In this document: one piece after another, positions 1 through 5,502 of the stretch
Position numbering within the stretch: position 1 is the stretch's first letter
Layout: each line of letters starts with the position of its first letter
NCBI GenBank assembly: GCA_024684155.1
Contig: JAIKXK010000197.1
Coordinates: 1-5,502 of the forward strand
Direction: 5' to 3'
Length of the DNA: 5,502 bases
Source of the DNA: Lachnospiraceae bacterium
GTDB taxonomy: Bacteria > Bacillota > Clostridia > Lachnospirales > Lachnospiraceae
Notes under the pieces: generated by a model
The model's database searches: none
What the model was told of the DNA's origin: nothing
The model's input: the letters and a program-made list of their open reading frames with translations, nothing else
Translations under genes and position numbers: made by a program

Positions 1-1
1 G

Positions 2-37
2 GATCGTCGTGTGATGCCACCGGAAGATTACAAATAG
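2..37 (+). CDS. Possible C-terminal end of an upstream gene (partial)
   Basis: In frame 2 the first codons read DRRVMPPEDYK and then stop (TAG at 35-37). The residue mix is typical of a hydrophilic protein C-terminus, and the intrinsic terminator at 96-127 fits the end of an upstream transcription unit. Only 11 codons are visible, so no family can be named. Frame 1 also stays open from position 1 to about 189, but it runs through the terminator hairpin and has no start or ribosome site, so frame 2 is preferred. Confidence 0.35.
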   Translation, partial: DRRVMPPEDYK

Positions 38-72
38 TATTGGATGGAACAAGTCTACAAATAGTATTTGAT
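29..72 (+). repeat. Short direct repeat, 27-nt period
   Basis: TACAAATAGTATT-n-GAT occurs at 29-45 and again at 56-72, with 16 of 17 positions identical. The period of 27 nt is a multiple of three, so both copies read Tyr-Lys-stop in the same frame. It may be a slipped duplication of the 3' end of the upstream gene. The second copy also carries a -10-like TAGTAT. Confidence 0.6.
40..67 (+). promoter_or_regulatory. Weak candidate promoter upstream of the hydrolase gene
   Basis: TTGGAT (40-45) and TAGTAT (62-67) are separated by 16 nt and resemble sigma-A -35 and -10 boxes, with imperfect matches. Transcription from here would begin near 74 and would include the terminator-like hairpin at 96-127 in the hydrolase leader. 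The boxes overlap the direct repeat, so the match may be a chance result of AT-rich sequence. Confidence 0.25.
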
Positions 73-95
73 TGCAAACTGTTAAGTGAAAAGAT

Positions 96-127
96 AAAGG
101 CGTCTGATGCGTCAGAGGCCTTTTTTT
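96..127 (+). terminator. Intrinsic terminator (or leader attenuator) before the hydrolase gene
   Basis: The arm AAAGGC-G-TCTGA pairs with TCAGA-G-GCCTTT across a TGCG loop. This gives eleven base pairs with one G/G mismatch, followed directly by a run of T ending at 127. It most simply ends the upstream gene. Because the hydrolase start codon is only 15 nt past the T-run, any mRNA for that gene must pass through this hairpin, so attenuation is also possible. Confidence 0.8.
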
Positions 128-129
128 AT

Positions 130-133
130 GGAG
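130..133 (+). promoter_or_regulatory. Ribosome binding site that sets the hydrolase start
   Basis: GGAG lies 9 nt before the ATG at 143. Earlier in-frame ATGs at 107, 128 and 134 have no such site: the one at 107 is in the terminator loop and the one at 128 overlaps the end of the T-run and this GGAG. Confidence 0.7.
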
Positions 134-142
134 ATGAAGAAG

Positions 143-733
143 ATGAAAAATTTAGTTGTATGTTTCCCAGGAATTGGATATCACAGTGATAAACCGCTTT
201 TGTATTTTGCCAGAAAATTAGCAAAGGAAATTGGATATGAAGATTATGTGGAAGTGTCCTATTCCTATGAAAAAGCAGGACTTCAAAAGAATAAGGAATT
301 GATGGATGAAGCTATTGATTGTTTGTATGAAGTAGCAGAAGATGCTTTAAAAGAAGTAGAGTTTCATCAGTATGAAAAAATTCTATTTCTTTCAAAAAGT
401 GTAGGAACAGCTGTGGCTTGCAAGTATGCAAATGAACATAAGATTTCCTGCAAGCAGGTGTTATTTACACCTTTAGAAGAAACATTTCAATATATTAAGA
501 AACAAAAATCCTTCGAAAATCCATACATTGCCTTTACAGGATCAAATGATCCCTGGGTAGAGGAGGAAATCTTAGAATTTCTTAGTAAGGAAAGAAAGAT
601 TTTACTATATAAGTATGATGGAGCAAACCATTCTCTTGAAACACCAAATACTCTTATGAATTTGGAAATTCTTAGAGAGGTTATGGAAAAAACAAAGGAA
701 TTCGTTCATCCAACAAAAAATATCACATGGTAA
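143..733 (+). CDS. Small alpha/beta-hydrolase-like protein
   Basis: This is a 196-residue cytoplasmic protein with the layout of a compact serine alpha/beta hydrolase. The first strand is NLVVCFPGIGYHSD (residues 3-16), where an oxyanion-loop turn would sit. A nucleophile elbow LSKSVG follows, with Ser86 the likely nucleophile. Asp136 in TGSNDPW and His163 in GANHSLE complete a Ser/Asp/His triad in the usual order and spacing. The elbow is S-x-S-x-G rather than the common G-x-S-x-G. There is no signal peptide or membrane segment. I chose the ATG at 143 because a GGAG lies 9 nt upstream and the fold's first strand starts there; a longer frame from 107 would begin inside a terminator loop. The gene is separated from its downstream neighbour by 139 nt, so it is probably not part of the two-component unit. 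The substrate cannot be told; an esterase, acyl hydrolase or dienelactone-hydrolase-type role is possible. Confidence 0.8.
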   Translation: MKNLVVCFPGIGYHSDKPLLYFARKLAKEIGYEDYVEVSYSYEKAGLQKNKELMDEAIDCLYEVAEDALKEVEFHQYEKILFLSKSVGTAVACKYANEHKISCKQVLFTPLEETFQYIKKQKSFENPYIAFTGSNDPWVEEEILEFLSKERKILLYKYDGANHSLETPNTLMNLEILREVMEKTKEFVHPTKNITW

Positions 734-781
734 GGTGACTAAAATAGTAAATCCTAAATGATAAAAACATATGGTGATATT
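719..781. repeat. Loose 8-bp inverted repeat around the hydrolase 3' end
   Basis: AATATCAC (719-726) is the reverse complement of GTGATATT (774-781), with a 47-nt spacer. No T-run follows, so it is not a standard terminator. In AT-rich DNA this could be chance. The right copy overlaps the candidate extended -10 at 775-783. Confidence 0.25.
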
Positions 782-783
782 AT
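775..783 (+). promoter_or_regulatory. Candidate extended -10 promoter for the YunG-like/two-component unit
   Basis: TGATATTAT reads as TG-n followed by TATTAT, which matches the -10 consensus at five of six positions. No good -35 box is seen 17 nt upstream, which extended -10 promoters can tolerate. The predicted transcript start is near 790, leaving a leader of about 83 nt that contains the inverted repeat at 795-832. It is the best promoter candidate in the 139-nt gap, but the gap is very AT-rich. Confidence 0.4.
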
Positions 784-794
784 AAATAGTTGAA

Positions 795-832
795 ATCTTA
801 CATAGTAATAAAAAAGAATCTTTATGTAAGAT
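795..832. repeat. Perfect 10-bp inverted repeat, possible operator or leader hairpin
   Basis: ATCTTACATA (795-804) and TATGTAAGAT (823-832) are exact reverse complements with an 18-nt A-rich spacer. There is no T-run after either arm, so it is not a terminator on either strand. It sits just downstream of the candidate -10 at 778-783, a position suited to a repressor or regulator site or to a hairpin in the 5' leader of the three-gene unit. Confidence 0.5.
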
Positions 833-860
833 GATAAAAATAAATTATCCTGGATAGAAA

Positions 861-865
861 GAGGG
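861..865 (+). promoter_or_regulatory. Ribosome binding site supporting a TTG start
   Basis: GAGGG lies 7 nt before the TTG at 873. The next in-frame ATG is codon 47, inside the conserved region, so the TTG start is well supported. Confidence 0.7.
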
Positions 866-872
866 AAGTATT

Positions 873-1307
873 TTGAAAACCTACAAATTTTATGGTTGGG
901 AAACCGCCGATGTAAAACCAGTAAATGAAGATTATAAGTCCATTAAGGATCCGAGAGAACTATATGACTTGCTCTCAGAGATCTGGTGCGCAGATACCTG
1001 TGCTCCAAGAATGAGAAGCGGATGGACCAAAGAAAATAAGACTATGGGACAGTGTTCTATTACTGCATTTTTGGTTCAGGATATTTTCGGTGGAGAAGTT
1101 TATGGAGTTTTACGTGATGGTGGAAACTATCATTGTTATAATGTCATTGGTGACTGTAAGTTTGATTTGACCAGTGAGCAGTTTGGAGATGAAAAACTTT
1201 GCTATGAAGGAAACCCACAGCAGTTTCGGGAAACACACTTTTCAAAGGAAGAAAAGTATCAAAGATATATGTATTTAAGTCGTGAACTTTTAAACAAGAT
1301 CAAATAA
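873..1307 (+). CDS. YunG-like protein, possible Cys/His/Asp-triad protein
   Basis: This 144-residue soluble protein resembles the uncharacterised YunG family of Firmicutes. The recognisable core is a Trp (W51), the block GQCSITAFLVQDIFGGEV (residues 59-76), then NYHCYN (85-90) and KFDLTSEQF (96-104). The conserved order Cys61, His87, Asp98 resembles the Cys/His/Asp triads of papain-fold or transglutaminase-like enzymes; a catalytic role is my inference and has not been shown as far as I know. The protein is rather rich in cysteine (39, 43, 61, 88, 95, 110). Translation starts at TTG, with GAGGG 7 nt upstream. The stop is 18 nt before the response regulator start, so the gene is probably co-transcribed with the two-component pair. 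It could modulate that pair or simply share its promoter. There is no signal peptide or membrane segment. The family call is from memory of the motif pattern. Confidence 0.75.
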   Translation: MKTYKFYGWETADVKPVNEDYKSIKDPRELYDLLSEIWCADTCAPRMRSGWTKENKTMGQCSITAFLVQDIFGGEVYGVLRDGGNYHCYNVIGDCKFDLTSEQFGDEKLCYEGNPQQFRETHFSKEEKYQRYMYLSRELLNKIK

Positions 1308-1325
1308 AACTATAACGGGGAAGTA

Positions 1326-2039
1326 ATGTTAAGAATCGCAATTGTTGAAGATGAAAAAGAATGTCAGGCATCACTGATAGAACATTTAAGTAAGTATGAG
1401 ACGGAGCACGAAGAGAACTTTGTGGTCCGTACGTTTTTTGATGGCATTGATATTTTAGATGATTACAGTTCGGAATATGATGTCATTTTTCTAGATATTC
1501 ATATGAAGTTTCAGGATGGAATGACTACGGCTAAAAAGATTCGTGAATTGGATCCAAATGTCATTATCGTGTTTATAACGGCATTAGCTCAGTATGCCAT
1601 TGATGGCTACAAGGTAAATGCGCTGGATTTTATTTTAAAGCCAGTGGTTTATGAACAGTTAGAAGGCACCATGGATAAGATCCGAAAGACAGCGAAAAAA
1701 TATCAAAAGTCAAAAGAGATTATTGTGTCAGAGGATGGAGCAAAAAGAAAGATTGAGACGGATTCCATCTATTATATAGAAGTAGTAGGACATATTATTG
1801 TGGTTCATAGTTCCTATGGAGTCTTTGAACAGAGAGGGAAATCTCTTCGTTCCATAGCAGAGGATTTTCGTGATTGTAACTTTACCCTAAGTGGACAGTC
1901 CCAGCTTGTAAATTTAAAATACGTGGATAAAATTGACGGTGATACGGTATTTGTCAATGGAGAAGAAATCTATCTTAGTCGAAGTCGTAAAAAACCATTT
2001 TTGGCTGCCTTTGCAGAATATGTAGGAATGGAGATTTAG
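1326..2039 (+). CDS. LytTR-family response regulator transcription factor
   Basis: This is a 237-residue regulator of the AgrA/LytR type. The receiver domain (about residues 2-122) shows the acidic pair Glu8-Asp9, phospho-acceptor Asp57 in FLDIHM, switch Thr85 in FITA and Lys105-Pro106. A short linker leads to a LytTR DNA-binding domain (about 130-235), seen in the SIYYIEVVGHIIVVHS strand pair, the SQLVNLKYVDKIDGD segment and the terminal GEEIYLSRSRKKPFLAAF. Where many LytTR proteins have R-x-H-[NKR]-S-[YF], this one has L-S-G-Q-S-Q (188-193), so a DNA-contacting His equivalent to that of AgrA seems replaced by Gly190; target preference may differ. ATG at 1326 follows GGGGAAG by 2 nt (5 nt from the GGGG). 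The kinase gene starts 1 nt after the stop, which marks a translationally close pair. Phosphorylation by that kinase and binding to direct repeats upstream of target genes are expected from the family. Confidence 0.95.
   Translation: MLRIAIVEDEKECQASLIEHLSKYETEHEENFVVRTFFDGIDILDDYSSEYDVIFLDIHMKFQDGMTTAKKIRELDPNVIIVFITALAQYAIDGYKVNALDFILKPVVYEQLEGTMDKIRKTAKKYQKSKEIIVSEDGAKRKIETDSIYYIEVVGHIIVVHSSYGVFEQRGKSLRSIAEDFRDCNFTLSGQSQLVNLKYVDKIDGDTVFVNGEEIYLSRSRKKPFLAAFAEYVGMEI
2030..2033 (+). promoter_or_regulatory. Ribosome binding site of the kinase, inside the regulator gene
   Basis: GGAG lies within the last codons of the response regulator gene, 7 nt before the kinase ATG at 2041. The arrangement suggests translational linkage between regulator and kinase. 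Confidence 0.7.
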
Positions 2040-2040
2040 T

Positions 2041-3330
2041 ATGGTTCGGTATAATTTTGGATATGTCATTGAAATGCTGCTTCCAATTATTGGAATCTGT
2101 ATGCCACTAAATAAAAGAAAAAATGGCCTTTTAAAAGGGGCTTGTTTGCTGGGAGCGATACTAGCCGGAAATGCCCTGTTCTATGAAATTATGGAAGGAC
2201 TTGGCTACAGCGCTGACTGGACAAATCACCTGACGAGTATGAGAGAATACAGCCTTTTACTGCTCTGGTTTGTGGTAATCTGGCTTGCTGTTATTCTTTT
2301 TATTTTTTTATGGACAGAAGTAAGTTTCCGAAACGCCATTTATCTGTTTGCCATTAGTTATGCAGTAGAACATATTTATTATTGCATACGAATTTTTATA
2401 GAATATTTAAGCCAGGGTGTGGTGTCAGAACACCAGCCGGTGTTTTATGCAGCAACGCTTGTCATATCCTTTTTATCTGCCTATTTTTGGTTTGGAAAAA
2501 ATGCCTGCAAAAATGGGGTTTATCAAATTGAAGTGATACCTGCAGCTTCTGCTACTGTGGTAATTTTATTAGTGGTTTGGGGACTTAGCATTATTGCTTC
2601 TTTGCTGGAATTTAGCCACATTCATGCCATTTATGCTATTCTTTGCTGTATCTTTATTTTAATTAATCAAAGGGAACAGATGATTCAGGAATTGGAGCGT
2701 GAGGAGTTTCGCCAAAAGGAACAACTTTGGAAGGATACAAAGGTTCGTTATGAAATATCAAAGGATGCCATGGCAGTGGTAAACCAGCATTATCATGATA
2801 TGAAGCATCAAATCAATGCTCTTGCCAACATGGAAAGCGATGAGAGAAGACGCGGGATTTTATCGGAAATGGAAAATGATATTGCAGTCTATGATGCTGT
2901 GGTACGTACAGGAAATGAACTTTTAGACACCGTGCTGACAGAGAAAAAATTAATTTGTCATAGCAAAGAAATCCAGATGAGTTGTATTGCAGATGGACAG
3001 CAGCTTTTCTTTATGGAGGAGATGGATTTATATACCCTTCTAGGAAATGCGCTGGATAATGCCATTGAGGCAAATGAAAAAATAAAAGATAAGAAAAAAC
3101 GATGGATTTCCCTTCAGATTCAGGATAAAAAAGGAATGAAGTTAGTGGAAATCGTAAATCCTTTTGAAGGAGAGATAAAAATAAAAGAGGATGAAATCTT
3201 AACTTCAAAAGCAGATAGCTTTAGTCATGGATTTGGGTTAGCCAGTATTAAATCTATTACGGAAAAGTATAAAGGACAGATGATTATAAAAACAGAAAAC
3301 CATAAATTTTTGCTGCGCTTAATTTTTTAA
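2041..3330 (+). CDS. GHKL-type sensor histidine kinase (AgrC-like architecture)
   Basis: This 429-residue membrane kinase is the likely partner of the regulator upstream. The N-terminal half (about 7-208) is made of six or seven hydrophobic segments, roughly 7-23, 31-50, 71-91, 98-120, 134-151, 167-188 and 193-208, with no large extracellular domain. A charged coiled-coil-like stretch (210-245) leads to the H-box VNQHYHDMKHQ, with His252 the phosphorylation site. The ATPase part has an N-box LLGNALDNAIEA (Asn336 and Asn340) and a G-box SHGFGLASIKSI (Gly397, Gly399). This matches the HATPase_c_5 class used by AgrC and related kinases. All catalytic boxes look intact and the length is usual. 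The start follows the regulator stop by 1 nt. AgrC kinases sense peptides, but no AgrB or AgrD gene is in the window, so the signal is unknown. A strong terminator begins 18 nt after the stop. Confidence 0.95.
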   Translation: MVRYNFGYVIEMLLPIIGICMPLNKRKNGLLKGACLLGAILAGNALFYEIMEGLGYSADWTNHLTSMREYSLLLLWFVVIWLAVILFIFLWTEVSFRNAIYLFAISYAVEHIYYCIRIFIEYLSQGVVSEHQPVFYAATLVISFLSAYFWFGKNACKNGVYQIEVIPAASATVVILLVVWGLSIIASLLEFSHIHAIYAILCCIFILINQREQMIQELEREEFRQKEQLWKDTKVRYEISKDAMAVVNQHYHDMKHQINALANMESDERRRGILSEMENDIAVYDAVVRTGNELLDTVLTEKKLICHSKEIQMSCIADGQQLFFMEEMDLYTLLGNALDNAIEANEKIKDKKKRWISLQIQDKKGMKLVEIVNPFEGEIKIKEDEILTSKADSFSHGFGLASIKSITEKYKGQMIIKTENHKFLLRLIF

Positions 3331-3348
3331 GTGCAGAATATGACACAA

Positions 3349-3387
3349 AAAATGCAGGCTAGGTCAAAGTCTGCATTTTATTTTTTT
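3349..3387 (+). terminator. Intrinsic terminator after the kinase gene
   Basis: AAAATGCAGGCT pairs with AGTCTGCATTTT: twelve base pairs including one G-T wobble, a 7-nt loop (AGGTCAA), then an A and a run of seven T (3381-3387). It closes the YunG-like/regulator/kinase unit and separates it from the GH3 gene. Confidence 0.9.
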
Positions 3388-3423
3388 GTCATGATATTCT
3401 CGAGATAACCTTTTAGAGATTTT

Positions 3424-3430
3424 AAGGAGG
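3424..3430 (+). promoter_or_regulatory. Strong ribosome binding site of the GH3 gene
   Basis: AAGGAGG is a near-perfect Shine-Dalgarno sequence 8 nt before the ATG at 3439. It is the strongest ribosome site in the window and suggests high translation of the GH3 enzyme. Confidence 0.85.
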
Positions 3431-3438
3431 AGATTATT

Positions 3439-5502
3439 ATGACGAAAGGAAGAAAAATCGCAGGAACGATAATCCGCAGTATTTTGATTGTTGTTTTTGT
3501 GGTTGTAATTGCGGCAGTAAATACTATTTTGCCAAATTACGCAAGAATGGCTGATTCCATGATCGGGGGAATTAATACAAAGATGGATAACTCCGATGTG
3601 GATACTACAGGCTTAGACCTTGATTACAATAAGGCTGATTATGATGCCGACAGTATCAAGGAAAAAGAGGAGGCACTTCATCAGCAGATTGCCGACGAAG
3701 GAACTGTCCTTTTGAAAAATGATGAAAAGTGTTTACCAAAGTCAAAAGACACAACCTATAGTTTCTTTAGTGTAAACTCTGCCACAGTATCAGCAAATGA
3801 TTCTATGACAGGTGGAAGAAGTTTAGCAGATATTTTTGATGCAGCAGGAGCTTCTTTAAATAAAACTTTATTTGATTTTTATTCTGAAAAATCAAAGGAA
3901 TATGGACTTGGAAAAGGATCTATTTCTTATGGTGATGAGGAAGACTTTAGCATCAATGAAGTACCTTTGTCAGAGTTAGAAAGTAATTCTGAGGTTATGG
4001 ATTCTGTAAAGGGAACGGTACCGGTTTACTTTTTAAAGAGAGTTGCCGGAGAAGGCCGTGATATGCCTCGTTCCATGTATAATCACGCAGATAATGAAGC
4101 AGATCAGGCAAAGACATATCTCGAACCAGACAGCACCGAGTTAGAAATCCTTCAGTACTTAAATGATAACTTTGATGAAGTAATCTTGGTTGCAAATTCA
4201 AATGCAGCATTGGATTTGGATTTTCTTTCAAATTATCCAAATGTAAAGACCGTAATTTCTGCAACTGCCATTGAAGCGCTACCTTATATTTTTGATGGTG
4301 AGGTAAATCCTTCTGGTAGAACAGTGGATACTTTTGCAGCTGATCCTTTAAGCTCACCTGCAGCACAAAACTTTGGCGATTATCAGTATTCAGATGGTTC
4401 TGGAGAACTTACAAAGTATAACTATGTAACCTATGAAGAAGGCATTTATGTAGGATATAAATACTATGAAACCCGATATGAGGATGTGGTATTAAATCAG
4501 GGAAATGCCGGCGATTATGACTATGATAAAGAAGTGGTATATCCATTTGGTTATGGACTTTCTTACACTGATTTTAAGTGGTCAAATATGACAACTTCCT
4601 GGGATGGAGATACCTGTAGTGTATCCGTTGATGTAACAAATAATGGTGAAGTTTCAGGAAAGGATGTAGTAGAAATCTACGTTCAATCTCCATATACGGC
4701 TTACGATATTGAAAATGGTGTAGAAAAGGCATCTGTTCAGTTAGTGGGTTATGGAAAAACAAAAGAACTTGAGACAGGTGAAACAGAAACAGTTACAGTT
4801 ACGTTTGAAAAGTCTCAGTTAAAGGCTTATGACGAAAATGGTGCAAAGACCTATATCTTTGATGCAGGAGATTATTACATTACAGCAGCAACCAATGCTC
4901 ATGCAGCGATCAATAATGTGCTAAAGGCAAAGGGAGCGGATGTATCCGGAAATGATACTTTTGTAAATGTTTATAATCCCGGACTTACAGAAACAGATGT
5001 AACTACTTATGCAACAGATGATTATTCTGGAGAGAAAATTACAAATCAGTTAGAAGATGCAAAAGGTGATGCCACTTATTTAACCAGAAATGACTGGGAA
5101 GGAACCTTCCCTACTCACGATGGTGAGGCTAGTGCTCAGGTTAGTACCTGGGGTAATGAGATTAATGGTGATGATGGTGTATCTTATACCTATACAAAGA
5201 CAGCAAGTGATGAGTTAATTGCCCAGCTTGATAGCTTTGACTCAGGATCTGATGTTGATCCAGATAGCTTAGCAGATACAGAAATTGTATATGGTGCAGA
5301 TAACGGACTTACCCTTATCGATATGCGTGGCTTAGACTATGATGATCCTTTGTGGGAAGATTTATTAGATGAATTAACGGCAGAAGAAATCTACAATGCA
5401 ATTGGTGTCAGCGGATATGGTATTGAATATATCGAATCTGTTGAAAAGCCATTTAATATTGATGCAGATACAGCTGCAGGACTTATCTATGGTGGAACAG
5501 GA
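3439..5502 (+). CDS. Membrane-anchored, domain-permuted GH3 glycoside hydrolase (3' end beyond window)
   Basis: Exactly 688 codons are open to the window edge. Residues 1-10 are basic and 11-32 form one membrane segment without a lipobox Cys, so it is probably an uncleaved anchor with the enzyme outside the cell. Residues about 78-380 are the GH3 C-terminal alpha/beta domain, with IADEGTVLLKND (84-95), RVAGEGRD (201-208), YEEGIYVGYKYYE (332-344) and VYPFGYGLSYTDF (367-379). Residues about 390-485 are a fibronectin-III-like domain (VTNNGEVSGKDVVEIYV; LVGYGKTKELETGETE). A less conserved linker follows, and the barrel domain begins near 645 (IGVSGYGIEYIE, then NIDADTAAGL at 673-682). This reversed order is known from some rumen and gut beta-glucosidases. 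Glu205 is a candidate acid/base by motif; the nucleophile Asp would lie past the window. It likely removes beta-linked sugars from oligosaccharides; the exact sugar is not visible. The short 51-nt gap after the terminator holds no convincing promoter. Confidence 0.92.
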   Translation, partial: MTKGRKIAGTIIRSILIVVFVVVIAAVNTILPNYARMADSMIGGINTKMDNSDVDTTGLDLDYNKADYDADSIKEKEEALHQQIADEGTVLLKNDEKCLPKSKDTTYSFFSVNSATVSANDSMTGGRSLADIFDAAGASLNKTLFDFYSEKSKEYGLGKGSISYGDEEDFSINEVPLSELESNSEVMDSVKGTVPVYFLKRVAGEGRDMPRSMYNHADNEADQAKTYLEPDSTELEILQYLNDNFDEVILVANSNAALDLDFLSNYPNVKTVISATAIEALPYIFDGEVNPSGRTVDTFAADPLSSPAAQNFGDYQYSDGSGELTKYNYVTYEEGIYVGYKYYETRYEDVVLNQGNAGDYDYDKEVVYPFGYGLSYTDFKWSNMTTSWDGDTCSVSVDVTNNGEVSGKDVVEIYVQSPYTAYDIENGVEKASVQLVGYGKTKELETGETETVTVTFEKSQLKAYDENGAKTYIFDAGDYYITAATNAHAAINNVLKAKGADVSGNDTFVNVYNPGLTETDVTTYATDDYSGEKITNQLEDAKGDATYLTRNDWEGTFPTHDGEASAQVSTWGNEINGDDGVSYTYTKTASDELIAQLDSFDSGSDVDPDSLADTEIVYGADNGLTLIDMRGLDYDDPLWEDLLDELTAEEIYNAIGVSGYGIEYIESVEKPFNIDADTAAGLIYGGTG

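Noticed and set aside
107..142. Longer N-terminus of the hydrolase starting at the ATG at 107
   Set aside because: This ATG is in the loop of the intrinsic terminator, has no ribosome site, and would add the translated hairpin arm and T-run (RQRPFF) before the first strand of the fold.
1..189. Open frame 1 from the window edge to about 189
   Set aside because: It has no start or ribosome site, crosses the terminator and overlaps the hydrolase in another frame.
734..872. Small peptide (AgrD-like) gene in the intergenic gap
   Set aside because: All ATG frames on the + strand stop within a few codons, and the longest on the - strand is about 15 residues without a ribosome site.
3011..3208. 65-residue open frame on the minus strand
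   Set aside because: It is antisense to the ATPase domain of the kinase; composition and lack of a ribosome site mark it as a shadow.
3398..3405. 8-bp palindrome TCTCGAGA between the terminator and the GH3 gene
   Set aside because: It is too short to call an operator and does not extend on either side.
3386..3416. TTGTCA (3386-3391) as a -35 box for the GH3 gene
   Set aside because: The box itself is good, but no acceptable -10 lies 16-18 nt downstream; the best options match only three positions.
3995..4366. 123-residue open frame on the minus strand
   Set aside because: It lies opposite the conserved GH3 C-terminal domain and is rich in Leu, His and Gln, as expected from antisense reading of an AT-rich gene.
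4574..4762. 62-residue open frame on the minus strand
   Set aside because: It is opposite the fibronectin-III-like domain of the GH3 gene, with no recognisable protein features.

Overview
The window looks like chromosomal DNA of a low-GC Gram-positive anaerobe of the Clostridia, most likely a Lachnospiraceae-type gut or rumen bacterium. The basis is AT-rich codon use, strong GGAGG-type ribosome sites, an AgrC/AgrA-like GHKL kinase with a LytTR regulator, and a large membrane-anchored family 3 glycoside hydrolase whose domains are in the permuted (C-terminal domain first) order known from Butyrivibrio and Ruminococcus enzymes. The genus assignment is inference. All convincing genes are on the + strand.

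Layout. Positions 1-37 may be the last codons of an upstream gene, followed by a short direct repeat and a good intrinsic terminator (96-127). A small serine alpha/beta-hydrolase-like gene follows (143-733). Its start lies only 15 nt beyond the terminator T-run, so its mRNA must come from read-through or from a promoter upstream of the hairpin. An AT-rich gap of 139 nt (734-872) holds a candidate extended -10 promoter and a perfect 10-bp inverted repeat. Next comes a tight three-gene unit: a YunG-like protein with a TTG start (873-1307), a LytTR response regulator (1326-2039) and a GHKL sensor kinase (2041-3330), with gaps of 18 and 1 nt. A strong terminator (3349-3387) closes this unit. The last gene (3439 to the window edge) encodes 688 residues of a membrane-anchored GH3 enzyme and is cut just inside its catalytic barrel domain.

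How the genes may work together. The kinase and regulator form a complete pair: phospho-donor His252, phospho-acceptor Asp57 and a DNA-binding LytTR domain are all visible. No AgrB/AgrD-type peptide-processing genes are present, so the stimulus is unknown. The YunG-like gene appears to be co-transcribed with the pair and carries a possible Cys/His/Asp triad, so it could be a modulator or a passenger. Regulation of the adjacent GH3 gene by this pair is a reasonable hypothesis only; a terminator separates them.

I see no tRNA, rRNA, CRISPR array, insertion sequence or phage gene. The window is mostly ordinary. The most unusual points are the YunG/two-component grouping, the variant DNA-contact motif in the LytTR domain, and the terminator lying almost on top of the hydrolase start.
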